64,000 bases of DNA from Paenibacillus sp. FSL R5-0623 (GCF_037974265.1 NZ_CP150233.1:806001-870000), one strand, 5' to 3'; numbered from the stretch's first letter, positions 17,477 through 25,982 are shown. The notes: generated from the sequence alone by a model not told the origin. Numbers and translations: made by a program.

Positions 17477-17596
17477 TCATTCCTTATAAAAAAGCTGCTC
17501 ATGGTGGACCCATATCCATACACAGGCCAGTATAACACAGGTGCATAACAGCACCAGTTTACCGTGATGTTGAATCCATTCCAGTAGATGTTCCAT
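17477..17596 (-). CDS. Small single-span membrane protein (39 residues)
   Basis: ATG at 17596 with AAAGGA 8 bases upstream. The product has a short amphipathic start (MEHLLEWIQHHGK), one hydrophobic segment LVLLCTCVILACVWIWV and a polar tail HHEQLFYKE. It is just upstream of the DUF1129-like gene on the same strand and may be co-transcribed. No family is recognised; SD plus a clean membrane segment are the support. Confidence 0.5.
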   Translation of the reverse strand: MEHLLEWIQHHGKLVLLCTCVILACVWIWVHHEQLFYKE

Positions 17597-17792
17597 GAAC
17601 TCATTCCTTTCGGTAGAAGGATTCCGAGGCATATGCTGCCTATGTTTGTTCGTTTATTTTCCCCCGTTCATGTAAAAAAATACCCTCACGCCTCCCAGAT
17701 CTAACGATTGTGTGAAGGATGCATAAAGAGCAGCCGATTCCATCACAATAGTAGCATTTCCAACAGAAATTCAAGATTGGAGTGTGCTTGTT

Positions 17793-18026
17793 ATGGATAA
17801 ACAAACAGAATTGACGCGGAAGCTGCTACTGAACAGCAACTCCCGTGGAGTCGTGGACGAAGTTGTATCCTTTGAAGAGAACCTGGAGGATACGGAGTAT
17901 GCAGAAGAACTGACAGATGGCAATTTGAAGGGAAGAAGTTTCTGGGACAATAGTGATTCGGATCATGAGCATGAGTGGAATGGGCGGGTGGAGACCCACG
18001 AGATGTTCCGTAGAAGCTACGAATAA
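17793..18026 (+). CDS. Small acidic hypothetical protein (77 residues)
   Basis: A soluble, acidic protein with no membrane segment, rich in Asp/Glu and with a His/Asp-rich patch (DNSDSDHEHEW). ATG 17793 is chosen; GGAG lies about 11 bases upstream. A GTG at 17784 in the same frame is too close to the SD. A terminator follows at 18067-18097, which supports a real transcript. Function unknown. Confidence 0.55.
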   Translation: MDKQTELTRKLLLNSNSRGVVDEVVSFEENLEDTEYAEELTDGNLKGRSFWDNSDSDHEHEWNGRVETHEMFRRSYE

Positions 18027-18066
18027 CGATCCTGCAACACTTGTTAGAATTTCAAATGATATCCGG

Positions 18067-18097
18067 GCCAGCTGTTATCAGCGTGGCTCATTTTTTT
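18067..18097 (+). terminator. Terminator after the 77-residue gene
   Basis: GCCAGCTG (18067-18074) pairs with CAGCGTGGC (18079-18087), followed by seven T residues. Confidence 0.75.
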
Positions 18098-18278
18098 GTG
18101 CTTATTATCCGATAAAATGTAGATTGGTAGTCGACGTAGAAAGGTTTTTACTTACGTTGACTTGAAGGTTACGGGATGATAATATATGAATAACATCTTA
18201 ATACACACTAAACTTATCGGATTATATATATTTAATAAATAAAGCTCAACAGGCTAAGCGTGGAAAGGGGAAATCGGT

Positions 18279-19109
18279 ATGGAACGTCAGATCAGTATCC
18301 GTCATGGACAGGAAGAATTAACAGCCACGATTCATTATCCGGTTGTGAAAGATATCAAGGAGGAGAAGAGTCAACAGCGAGTCCCTCTGGCGGTCATCTG
18401 CCACGGCTTCGTTGGTAGCCGAATCGGCGTGGATCGTTTGTTTGTGAAGACTGCACGGGAGCTGGCTGAAGACGGTTATCTGGTCCTGCGTTTCGATTAT
18501 GTCGGTTGCGGAGAGAGCAGTGGGGAGTACGGAGCGGAGGGACTGGAGTCCATGGTGCTGCAGACCCGTTCGGTGCTGGATTACGCGGTGAATTGCAGTG
18601 ATGTAGATCCTACGCGTGTTACGCTGATTGGTCATAGTCTGGGTGGTGCCGTTGCATTGCTAACTGCTGTACGTGACAAACGTGTCAAAAACCTGGTTAT
18701 GTGGTCCTCCGTGGGTTATCCATTCAATGATATCGTGAAGATTACGGGACGGGAAGTATACGATGAAGGCGTGAAACTGGGTGCGGCTGATTATCTTGGA
18801 TACAAGTTCACACCGACATTCTTCGAGTCTCTTGCTGAACAACAGCCATTCCAGGAAGCAGTTAAGTTTAGCGGTGATGTTCTCGTTGTGCATGGTACAT
18901 CAGATGAGATTATTCCTGTAGACTACGCATTCCTGTATCAAAAGGTATTCTGGATGCGCCAAGAGGGCCGCTGTGACAAGGAGATCATCTTCCAGGGCGA
19001 TCACACCTTCTCTTCAGGTAAAGAGCGGGAGCAGCTAATTACGCGTACCAGAGAGTGGCTGGGCGAACGTCAGAAGATCGAGCAGGATTGGCAGCACTGG
19101 ATGATATAA
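18279..19109 (+). CDS. Alpha/beta hydrolase, S33/feruloyl-esterase-like
   Basis: A 276-residue cytoplasmic hydrolase. ICHGFVGSRIG forms the oxyanion segment, GHSLGG contains Ser120, the acid is probably Asp in VHGTSDEIIP, and the His is in QGDHTFSS. The length and motif pattern fit the serine aminopeptidase S33/feruloyl esterase group of hydrolases. SD AAAGGGG lies 8 bases before ATG 18279. No neighbour fixes its substrate. Confidence 0.87.
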   Translation: MERQISIRHGQEELTATIHYPVVKDIKEEKSQQRVPLAVICHGFVGSRIGVDRLFVKTARELAEDGYLVLRFDYVGCGESSGEYGAEGLESMVLQTRSVLDYAVNCSDVDPTRVTLIGHSLGGAVALLTAVRDKRVKNLVMWSSVGYPFNDIVKITGREVYDEGVKLGAADYLGYKFTPTFFESLAEQQPFQEAVKFSGDVLVVHGTSDEIIPVDYAFLYQKVFWMRQEGRCDKEIIFQGDHTFSSGKEREQLITRTREWLGERQKIEQDWQHWMI

Positions 19110-19212
19110 GTGGCAGGATTACAACTGTTTGGGGATGTCAGCTTGGAAAAGCGCCTTCTTAAGGGTAAAATAGAGGAGTAAGCATTCTATCCGTGTCTGG
19201 AGGTTGGCAGCA

Positions 19213-19998
19213 ATGACATTACCCGCACTTTTCATTGCGCATGGTTCTCCCGCTCTGGCGGTGGAGAGCAATGACTACACTCACTTCTTGAACCAGCTTG
19301 GAGACAGGCTGCCGGCTCCGAAAGCCATTGTCGTATTTACGGCGCATTGGGATTGTCCTGAAGCGTCCGTGACGATGGATGATACACATCAGACCTTGCA
19401 TGATTTTTACGGATTTCCTTCTATGATGTATACGATGGAATACCCTGCATCTGGGCAGCCAGATTTAGCAAACGAGATATGTGCTTTGTTCACCCGCAGT
19501 AATCTGGCACATCAGCCGATTCGAGGCCGAGGGCTGGATCATGGCGTATGGGTACCGTTGCTCCACATGTATCCCGAGGCTAACATTCCTGTGATTGCTG
19601 TATCTGTAGACTCGCTGCGTACGCCGCAGGAACAGTATGATATTGGCCGAATGCTGGAACAGCTGCGTCATGATGATGTGTTAATCATTGGCAGCGGTGG
19701 AACGGTTCACAATTTGCGATTGCTGGGCAATACGGATGAACCGCAAGAGTGGGCGGTGGAATTTGATAACTGGATCGGGGAGCGCTTGCAGCAGTGGAAC
19801 ACAAGAGAACTGTTTCAATATGAGAAAAAATCCCCTCATGCACGCACGGCAGTTCCGTCGTATGGTACAGAACACATTGCACCTTTGTTCTACGCCATGG
19901 GTACAGCGGATATGTCCCGATCAGCGAAGCGTCTATTTCAGTCTTACCCTTATGGAACGCTCAGTTTGAACTGCTGGCAGTTTGGAGACGGCGTGTAA
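19213..19998 (+). CDS. LigB/DODA-type class III extradiol dioxygenase
   Basis: A 261-residue enzyme of the 4,5-DOPA-dioxygenase-like family (YgiD group) that opens catecholic rings using non-haem Fe or Zn-site chemistry. Ligand and catalytic His candidates are His10 in IAHGSP, His in FTAHWD, His in GLDHGVWVPL and His in GTVHNLR. ATG 19213 is used rather than TTG 19204, since GGAGGT lies 8 bases upstream. A second ring-cleaving family thus occurs in the same window as the MhqO-like enzyme, but the two are not linked. Confidence 0.88.
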   Translation: MTLPALFIAHGSPALAVESNDYTHFLNQLGDRLPAPKAIVVFTAHWDCPEASVTMDDTHQTLHDFYGFPSMMYTMEYPASGQPDLANEICALFTRSNLAHQPIRGRGLDHGVWVPLLHMYPEANIPVIAVSVDSLRTPQEQYDIGRMLEQLRHDDVLIIGSGGTVHNLRLLGNTDEPQEWAVEFDNWIGERLQQWNTRELFQYEKKSPHARTAVPSYGTEHIAPLFYAMGTADMSRSAKRLFQSYPYGTLSLNCWQFGDGV

Positions 19999-20092
19999 CT
20001 TGGAACAAACAACAGCCTGATTATGGTGTTTGAGCCAGTTTCGTACAGATAACGTGTATTAATTGCATACAATTACGATATATAAACAAAAG

Positions 20093-20134
20093 AAGGTTAC
20101 TGTACACCCTTAATGGGCTACAGTAACCTTTTTT
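20093..20134. terminator. Bidirectional terminator
   Basis: AAGGTTACTGTA (20093-20104) pairs perfectly with TACAGTAACCTT (20119-20130), followed by T residues. It lies between convergent genes. Confidence 0.85.
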
Positions 20135-20165
20135 CAATACGAGGACTTATTCATGCAATAGATCT

Positions 20166-20378
20166 TTATTTGCGGATTTCGAACAATTCACATTCTGTGC
20201 GTGAATGATAAGCGAGCTCACTGACACTGGATTGTACCACTACGGTGTTGCTGTCAAAACGGATAATGATGCCACCAGAGTCAATCTGGTGATTATCTTT
20301 AAAAACTCGAACCTTATACTTCATATTCATGGCTTCCTGGAAGTCCGCATCGGTGTCAAGACGTCGCTGGGTCGGCAT
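20166..20378 (-). CDS. Small hypothetical protein (70 residues)
   Basis: Start ATG 20378 (MPTQRRLDTD) with AAGGAG 8 bases upstream; a longer in-frame start at 20441 has no good SD. The sequence alternates polar and hydrophobic residues (KYKVRVFKDN, GGIIIRFDSNTVVVQSS) and looks like a small beta-rich domain. No family is recognised. It lies downstream of the doxX-like gene, beyond that gene's terminator. Confidence 0.6.
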   Translation of the reverse strand: MPTQRRLDTDADFQEAMNMKYKVRVFKDNHQIDSGGIIIRFDSNTVVVQSSVSELAYHSRTECELFEIRK

Positions 20379-20465
20379 ATCGTGTACTCCTTTGAAGTTC
20401 AACTTTATTTCATCATAATACGATTTTCTGTGGATGGGCAAGTCAGAGGCATTCGGGCTGATTCT

Positions 20466-20510
20466 AAAAAGTAAAAAGCCCTGCTCTCCAGGGGGATTGG
20501 GAGCAGGGCC
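20466..20510 (-). terminator. Terminator of the doxX-like gene
   Basis: GCCCTGCTC (20478-20486) pairs with GAGCAGGGC (20501-20509). Read on the - strand, the stem is followed by TTTTTACTTTTT. Confidence 0.85.
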
Positions 20511-20531
20511 GAGAATGCTATGAATGATTGC

Positions 20532-21071
20532 TTAAGCTGTTTTTTGCGTTGGGCTAATTGTTGGTGTGTCTTTAGGATGATTGCCTTTGTTACGAGTGAT
20601 CAATCCGCGAAGGTAAGGCATTACCCAGTGATCCAAACCAATTTTACCTGCATTTGCACCAGCAACAACAAGGAAGATTTCCATTACAACCAGTTGAGCA
20701 TTCGTGCTTACTGTTCCCGAGAAGAGGAACGCGAAGTTCATGACCATAGCCATCAGTGCTGCTAGTGTAGTGAAGCAACCGAGGATGAGACCCAAACCTA
20801 CAAGGAATTCACCCAATGGGATAACGAAGTCGAAGAGTCCTGCGTTTGGTACTGCGAATTTCTCAAGGAACGTTGCCCACCAAGCTTGGACAGCCGGGTG
20901 ATCACCTGTTGCTTTTTCTACCGCACCGGCCAGGAACCCGCCAGCTTGGAATCCGCCAGTCAATTTGCTCCATCCGTGAGTCATCCAATCATAACCGATA
21001 TACACCCGAAGTACTGTCAAAATCCACATTGCTACTTTGTTTTCTCTAAGCCATTGGTTTGTGCTGAACAT
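20532..21071 (-). CDS. DoxX family membrane protein
   Basis: A 179-residue protein with four hydrophobic segments. The first contains ILTVLRVYIGYDWMTHGWSKL, typical of the DoxX/DoxD family; the others are around FVIPLGEFLVGLGLILG, TLAALMAMVMNFAFLFSG and VVMEIFLVVAGANAG. DoxX proteins are tied to quinone, thiosulfate or redox-linked membrane processes; the precise role here is inferred only. ATG 21071 is preferred over 21080 because AAGGAG lies 9 bases upstream. A CRP/FNR-type palindrome is centred at -41.5 of a good -10 upstream. Confidence 0.85.
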   Translation of the reverse strand: MFSTNQWLRENKVAMWILTVLRVYIGYDWMTHGWSKLTGGFQAGGFLAGAVEKATGDHPAVQAWWATFLEKFAVPNAGLFDFVIPLGEFLVGLGLILGCFTTLAALMAMVMNFAFLFSGTVSTNAQLVVMEIFLVVAGANAGKIGLDHWVMPYLRGLITRNKGNHPKDTPTISPTQKTA

Positions 21072-21144
21072 ATGAACCACTCCTTCATGGAATTTAGTGT
21101 GTGTTGTTTTTTTCTTTTTCTAAGTGATCACCTTTGATGTCTTT

Positions 21145-21188
21145 ATTGTATAGTTCAAAAGTCGTTTTGTTTGTGATTAAAATCACAA
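21145..21188 (-). promoter_or_regulatory. CRP/FNR-like operator and promoter of the doxX-like gene
   Basis: The palindrome TTGTGATTAAAATCACAA (21171-21188) has perfect 8-bp arms and fits TGTGA-N6-TCACA. On the - strand, TACAAT (complement of 21145-21150) is a good -10. The implied start near 21138 puts the palindrome centre at -41.5, the class II activator position. No consensus -35 is present, as expected for an activated promoter. A Rex-type repressor is the main alternative. Confidence 0.55.
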
Positions 21189-21410
21189 TCTAGTTCAAAT
21201 TTTAAGTAAGGTTTGAGGAGTTCACATTTAGGACATATTTTTCTCGCGATATGCTGTTTCAAATATGAATTACAAGCTGTATCAAGGCCTTCTGGGCGCA
21301 GACAAATCGGATGGGGTGTGATTAAATGGAAAGAAATACGTGAAATGGTTGCCTACATGAGACATATATCACAACTTAGAACCAGACCATATCGTTCAGG
21401 AGGTCCTATA

Positions 21411-22484
21411 TTGAAACTTTTTAAATGGAACAAAGCAGCATCGGCTGCATCTCTCTTTATTCTCTCATTGAGTCTTGTTGCCTGCCAAAACCAGGAGGCG
21501 ACCCAGATGCCACTTCAGCCAGAACCGACACCTGCACCTGTACAAGAAGAACAGAACGTGGAGGAATCCAACACGTCTCTTTATACAGCACCTCTGACGG
21601 GTCTGCCTGTAGATGAAGCGATTACGCGTCGACCTCTCGCCGTAATGATTAATAATGCACCAGCAGCTCGGCCCCAATCGGGTCTTAGTTCAGCCGATAT
21701 CATTCTTGAAGTCCTCGCTGAGGGAGGCATTACCCGTTTCATAGCCATCTTCCAGAGTGAAGGCGGTGCGGAGACGGTTGGACCTGTCCGCAGTATACGT
21801 CCATATCTGATTGAGCTGGGCGAGAGTTATGATGGGGTACTTGTTCACGCTGGAGGCAGTCCGGAGGCGTATTCCATTTTGCAAAGGCAGCAGAAACAGC
21901 ATATGGATGAAATCTCGAATGGTGGACCTTACTTCTGGCGTTCTTCTGATCGTAAAGCCCCACATAATCTGTATACTTCAGCGGACAAGCTGAGAGAAGG
22001 GTCAGATATCAAGGGTTATAGCCATGATTTCAAGTCTCCCGTATACATCTATAACGAAGAAGGCGCGACATCCGCAGGAGAGGCAGTCAAGCAATTTGAT
22101 ATCCATTATTTATTGGATAGTTACCGGGTGACGTATGATTATGATGAAGTTAGCGGACGATATATGAGAATGGTGAATGGCAAGGCAGATCAGGATCTGG
22201 ATAATGGTACTCAACTTGGCGCAGCGAACATTATTGTGGCAGGTGCAGATCACAAGGTGCTCGATAGTGTGGGTCGGTTGTCCGTTAATTTGGAACAGGG
22301 CGGGGAAGCCATGCTGTTTCAGAAGGGCAAGATGATTCGTGGGCAGTGGGTGAAGAAGCAGGGGGATATTATACGGTTTGTTCAGGGTGGCAGTGAAGCT
22401 GCTCTTGTGCCTGGCAAAACCTTTATCAGCATTGTTCCCAATCAACCGGAATTTTCCAGTCATGTGAAGCTGGCTGTGCAATAA
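21411..22484 (+). CDS. DUF3048 (YerB-like) lipoprotein
   Basis: A 357-residue putative lipoprotein. TTG 21411 is the start (MKLFKWNKAASAAS), with AGGAGGT 6 bases upstream; an upstream extension to 21213 is unlikely. The signal ends in a lipobox LVAC with a Pro/Glu/Gln-rich linker after the cysteine. The remainder matches DUF3048: NNAPAARPQSGLSSAD, GGITRFIAIFQS and VGPVRSIRPYLIEL, with HAGGSPEA downstream. Function of YerB proteins is unknown; it should be on the outer face of the membrane. Confidence 0.88.
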   Translation: MKLFKWNKAASAASLFILSLSLVACQNQEATQMPLQPEPTPAPVQEEQNVEESNTSLYTAPLTGLPVDEAITRRPLAVMINNAPAARPQSGLSSADIILEVLAEGGITRFIAIFQSEGGAETVGPVRSIRPYLIELGESYDGVLVHAGGSPEAYSILQRQQKQHMDEISNGGPYFWRSSDRKAPHNLYTSADKLREGSDIKGYSHDFKSPVYIYNEEGATSAGEAVKQFDIHYLLDSYRVTYDYDEVSGRYMRMVNGKADQDLDNGTQLGAANIIVAGADHKVLDSVGRLSVNLEQGGEAMLFQKGKMIRGQWVKKQGDIIRFVQGGSEAALVPGKTFISIVPNQPEFSSHVKLAVQ

Positions 22485-22801
22485 AAGAATGTAATGAAAG
22501 AAAACAATGAAACATGTATCCATTTTGTCGTGAAAAAGGCATTATAATTTACCTTATCGTGAAAAGTAGAATCGTGTCGATTCTGTATTTTGATGTCGAA
22601 TTGTAAACGCAGTGTAAAATCTTGACTTGAATTTACCATTATTCCAAATAATTAAGATTCATTTCAGATTAATGTGATAAGAATATAAAAAAGGATCACA
22701 CCTTTTGTACAAACCATGAAACAAATATGATAAGATATCAAAGGTTGTCATTTCATGTTTCATCGGTTATCAGCAATTTTTCTCGTAAAGGGGATAGAGC
22801 T
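22485..22801. other. Intergenic region before the pit operon with hairpin and TGTAAA pair
   Basis: Contains the perfect inverted repeat AGAATCG/CGATTCT (about 22568-22584) and two TGTAAA hexamers with an 11-bp period (22602-22607, 22613-22618). Read on the other strand these are TTTACA repeats with 5-bp spacing, like half of a PhoP box. Only two hexamers are convincing, so control by phosphate is suggestive at best. TTGACT at 22622 is a possible -35. Confidence 0.35.
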
Positions 22802-23419
22802 ATGAAGCTTAAGAAGAAGAAGGATATATTTTTTGAGACACTGGAGAACATGGCAGATACGGTTGTTCAAGCGGCGGATTATTTCTCCCAGCATGTGTCC
22901 AACCTTCAGGATGTGACTCTTTTCGCTAATGAAATGAAGAAGTACGAGTCGAAATGTGATGATTTCGTGCATACGATTATTACAGAACTCAACAAAACAT
23001 TTATCACGCCGATCGAACGCGATGACATCATGGAGCTGACAACAACACTTGATGACGTATTGGACGGACTCGAAGCAACGGCTTCCCGTTTCTATATGTA
23101 CCAATTGACTGAACCGGATGAATTTATCGTTCAGTTCTCTGAAATTTTGCGCCAATCAGCTTACGAAATTCAGAAGGCGATCCATCTGCTGTCCCAGAAA
23201 AAATTGCTGGCTATTCGTGAGTACACCATTCGTTTGAATGATCTGGAAAACCAGGGCGACGAAGTGCTGCGCATGTGTATCAAACATCTCTTCGCTACCG
23301 TGTCTGATCCGATTGAACTGATCAAGCGTAAGGAAATTTATGAGCGTCTTGAGACAACAACGGATGCTTGTGAAGACGTAGCGAATGTGCTTGAATCCAT
23401 CATTATGCGTAATTCTTAA
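22802..23419 (+). CDS. PhoU-like accessory protein of the phosphate transporter (DUF47)
   Basis: A 205-residue helical protein of the DUF47/TIGR00153 family (YkaA in Bacillus). It is nearly all helix with acidic clusters typical of PhoU-like metal binding (KKYESKCDDF, TTTLDDVLDGLEATASR, YERLETTTDACEDVANV). ATG 22802 is chosen, with AAAGGGG upstream. It is 14 bases upstream of pit and surely co-transcribed; the pair is the usual low-affinity phosphate uptake unit, in which this protein probably regulates the transporter. Confidence 0.92.
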   Translation: MKLKKKKDIFFETLENMADTVVQAADYFSQHVSNLQDVTLFANEMKKYESKCDDFVHTIITELNKTFITPIERDDIMELTTTLDDVLDGLEATASRFYMYQLTEPDEFIVQFSEILRQSAYEIQKAIHLLSQKKLLAIREYTIRLNDLENQGDEVLRMCIKHLFATVSDPIELIKRKEIYERLETTTDACEDVANVLESIIMRNS

Positions 23420-23433
23420 GGAGCCAGAGAATA

Positions 23434-24423
23434 ATGGAAACAACGATTTGGGTATTAGGTATAGTCGTCTTCCTTGCACTGGCGTTTGACTTCATCAACG
23501 GTTTTCACGACACGGCCAATGCCATTGCAACTTCGGTCTCAACCCGAGCGCTGACGCCACGTCGAGCTATTCTTATGGCAGCGGTGATGAACTTTGTCGG
23601 TGCGATGATGTTCACAGGTGTTGCGAAGACGATTGGGGGGAGTGTGACCGACCCCACCACGCTGGATAACGGGATAGAGGTCGTCATAGTCACCTTGATA
23701 TCAGCGATTATCTGGAACCTGGTTACATGGTGGTTCGGTATTCCGTCCTCATCCTCACATGCACTTATTGGAGCCCTTGCAGGTGCCGTACTCGTTGGCG
23801 CAGGATCTGATAAAGTGAAATGGAGCGGATTCATTGATATCGTCGGAGGTTTGCTATTATCACCTCTGATTGCATTTGCGATAGGTTATGTGGTCATGAC
23901 GATTCTCAAATATATTTTCGCCAAACGCAGTCCGCATAACGTGAACAAAGGTTTCCGTACGGTACAGATTTTCACGGCAGCACTCCAAGCATTCACTCAT
24001 GGTACGAATGATGCACAGAAAGCGATGGGGATTATTACGTTTGCTTTGGTTGCAGCAGGTGTGCAGGATAACCTGGATGTTCCGCTGTGGGTTAAAATCT
24101 CAGCAGCAACTGCGATGGCACTGGGTACATCCATTGGTGGTTGGAAAATCATCAAAACGATGGGTACCAAAATCTTTAAAATTGAACCGATTAACGGTTT
24201 TGCCGCGGATCTGTCAGCTGCATCCGTTATTTTCACAGCAACGTTGCTTCACCTTCCAGTTAGTACAACGCACGCGATCACATCAGCTATTCTGGGTGTG
24301 GGCTCCGCGAAACGTTTCTCTGCTGTGAAATGGGGACTTGCTGGACGTATTATTATTACGTGGTTCATTACGATTCCGATTACTGGGGCACTGGCAGGAT
24401 TATTGTACTGGATTATTTTCTAA
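23434..24423 (+). CDS. pit: Inorganic phosphate transporter, Pit family
   Basis: A 329-residue polytopic membrane protein. The duplicated PiT signatures are present: GFHDTANAIATSVSTRAL near the N-terminus and THGTNDAQKAMGII in the second half. About eight to nine hydrophobic segments are visible. It couples phosphate import to cation or proton movement. The gene follows the DUF47 gene with an SD (AAGGAG) in the gap. The DnaA-box-like array and then a terminator follow. Confidence 0.94.
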   Translation: METTIWVLGIVVFLALAFDFINGFHDTANAIATSVSTRALTPRRAILMAAVMNFVGAMMFTGVAKTIGGSVTDPTTLDNGIEVVIVTLISAIIWNLVTWWFGIPSSSSHALIGALAGAVLVGAGSDKVKWSGFIDIVGGLLLSPLIAFAIGYVVMTILKYIFAKRSPHNVNKGFRTVQIFTAALQAFTHGTNDAQKAMGIITFALVAAGVQDNLDVPLWVKISAATAMALGTSIGGWKIIKTMGTKIFKIEPINGFAADLSAASVIFTATLLHLPVSTTHAITSAILGVGSAKRFSAVKWGLAGRIIITWFITIPITGALAGLLYWIIF

Positions 24424-24478
24424 AAAGAGAAGTTATCCCAAATAAATTCGGGGTTACCAGACAATCTGTTCATAACTG

Positions 24479-24628
24479 TGTGAATATCGGGATATGTGGA
24501 CAATTATACAACCAAAATCAAGAGACGCCTGTGCATGAACGTGTGGACAGGCTGGATATGTGGATAGCCATCCGTGGAATGATAAACCAAAAGAAGATAT
24601 TCCTGTGGATACAGGGAACTGTGGATAG
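24479..24628 (-). other. Array of six DnaA-box-like 9-mers in three pairs
   Basis: Read on the - strand the 9-mers are ATATTCACA (24479-24487), TTGTCCACA (24495-24503), CTGTCCACA (24542-24550), CTATCCACA (24559-24567), GTATCCACA (24604-24612) and CTATCCACA (24620-24628). Five differ from TTATNCACA at one position and one at two. All have the same orientation. Spacing alternates 16-17 and 45-47 bp, so three box pairs recur every 61-64 bp. The surrounding 24424-24640 holds no convincing gene. Confidence 0.55.
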
Positions 24629-24639
24629 GGAAATGAGAG

Positions 24640-24664
24640 AAGCCAACAGGGTTGGCTTTTTTTG
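24640..24664 (+). terminator. Terminator downstream of pit
   Basis: AAGCCAAC (24640-24647), loop AGG, GTTGGCTT (24651-24658), then T residues to 24663. Confidence 0.85.
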
Positions 24665-24730
24665 TTGTCGAGTTTGAAGGTACCTGTGTACAATAACGTA
24701 AAGATACAGGACAAGGATGTGATCTGATTT

Positions 24731-25690
24731 ATGATTCGTACACTCGCCATTACACGAGAACATCAAGTCTCCGTTAACGTACCACTTACACAGCTGGATC
24801 TGAACGATTACGCCTGGGTATGGGCCGATTTTAACCAGCCAACGGAAGAGGAAAGCCGTTTGTTGGATACATATTTTCATTTTCATCCATTAGCCATAGA
24901 GGACTGTTTGCATGTATTGCAACGGCCCAAGCTCGATTATTATGATAATCTGCAGTTTCTTGTGCTGCATGCACTGAACCCGTCCACACTGGAAGCCGAG
25001 GAGGTTGACTTGTTTCTCGGATCAAACTTCCTGGTGTCTTTTCATCATGGCGTATTGGAGGAAGTGGATGAAGCGTGGGAACGCTTGTTGCACCATGCAC
25101 ATGAACGAACCATCTGGGCGCGAGGTCCGGTGGCAGCAGCCTATACGGTGATGGACAAGCTGGTCGATCATTATTTTCCGTCTCTATTTGCAATTGAGGA
25201 TGAACTGGCTGAACTGGAGAACCGGGGGGGACAAGAATCGGTTGAAGATTTGATGAACCAGGTGTTTGATCTGCGGACTCGATTGCTGAAGCTTAGAAGA
25301 ACCGTAGTACCGATGCGGGATCTGCTCTATCGGGTGGTGAACTCCCAGCATGTGCAGCGAACAGGTGAACATACGGCTTATTTTACCGATATCTATGACC
25401 ATTTATTGAAGCTGACGGATATGATTGAAGCCGATCGGGAGATGACCGCTGACCTGCGCGACAGTTATATTTCCCTGAACTCCAACCGGATGAATCAGAT
25501 CATGAAGACACTCACGGTGATTACGACCGTATTTATGCCGCTCACACTGATCGCAGGTATTTATGGCATGAACTTTGCCTATATGCCTGAGCTGCAATGG
25601 AAGTTTGGTTATGGTGCGGTGCTGCTGTTAATGTTTGTGCTTGGCGGGAGCATGGTGGCCTGGTTTGTAAAACGGGGCTGGTTTAAGTGA
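24731..25690 (+). CDS. corA: CorA-like magnesium transporter
   Basis: A 319-residue protein with a large cytosolic N-terminal domain and two C-terminal membrane segments (about 258-280 and 293-313). The diagnostic GMN motif is in IYGMNFAYMPE between them. It forms a pentameric Mg2+ (or other divalent cation) channel; a role beside the CNNM proteins at the left of the window is possible but they are not linked. The SD (AAGGA) is about 14 bases from the ATG, rather far. Confidence 0.92.
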   Translation: MIRTLAITREHQVSVNVPLTQLDLNDYAWVWADFNQPTEEESRLLDTYFHFHPLAIEDCLHVLQRPKLDYYDNLQFLVLHALNPSTLEAEEVDLFLGSNFLVSFHHGVLEEVDEAWERLLHHAHERTIWARGPVAAAYTVMDKLVDHYFPSLFAIEDELAELENRGGQESVEDLMNQVFDLRTRLLKLRRTVVPMRDLLYRVVNSQHVQRTGEHTAYFTDIYDHLLKLTDMIEADREMTADLRDSYISLNSNRMNQIMKTLTVITTVFMPLTLIAGIYGMNFAYMPELQWKFGYGAVLLLMFVLGGSMVAWFVKRGWFK

Positions 25691-25807
25691 GAATCGTACG
25701 CCTTACTGCTCCGTATGCAGTTCCATCTTTCGGTGATAAGCGCACGGTATTGCGAGCAGATCATCAGAAGAAGATTGCGTAGCTGAAGCAACGTTGTTTG
25801 CATATGA

Positions 25808-25880
25808 AAAGGGCCACTGGACAAGGATCTCAGGCAGGAATGGAATAACCTGTCGGAAGATGATTGCCAGGTGGCCTTTC
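25808..25880. terminator. Long hairpin terminator between convergent genes
   Basis: GGGCCACTGG (25811-25820) pairs with CCAGGTGGCC (25867-25876), with a short CAGG/CCTG hairpin inside and TTTC after the stem. A residues precede it, so it may work both ways. Confidence 0.65.
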
Positions 25881-25919
25881 TGATTCTTCTATAGAAGTAC
25901 TAGAGGTATTGAAAGTATT

Positions 25920-25965
25920 CTATCCACATGTGAATAACTATTCCGTTGCAATAAGCTGTGTATAA
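25920..25965. other. Second DnaA-box cluster
   Basis: CTATCCACA (25920-25928, one mismatch) abuts TGTGAATAA (25929-25937), an exact TTATTCACA on the - strand, head to head. TGTGTATAA (25957-25965), an exact TTATACACA on the - strand, follows. Two exact matches to TTATNCACA in 30 bases are notable in this window. Confidence 0.5.
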
Positions 25966-25982
25966 CTTATGATGACTTCCTT

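Noticed and set aside
22602..22618. PhoP box before the pit operon
   Set aside because: Only two TTTACA-like hexamers are present on the - strand; a full Pho box needs about four. Kept only as a note in the intergenic entry.
24330..24677. A 115-codon frame through the DnaA-box-like array
   Set aside because: It starts inside pit in another frame, has no SD, and runs through a terminator.
24479..25965. A replication origin
   Set aside because: DnaA-box-like sites are clustered, but there is no dnaA/dnaN, no AT-rich unwinding element or plasmid replication gene; a secondary DnaA-binding locus is the more modest reading.
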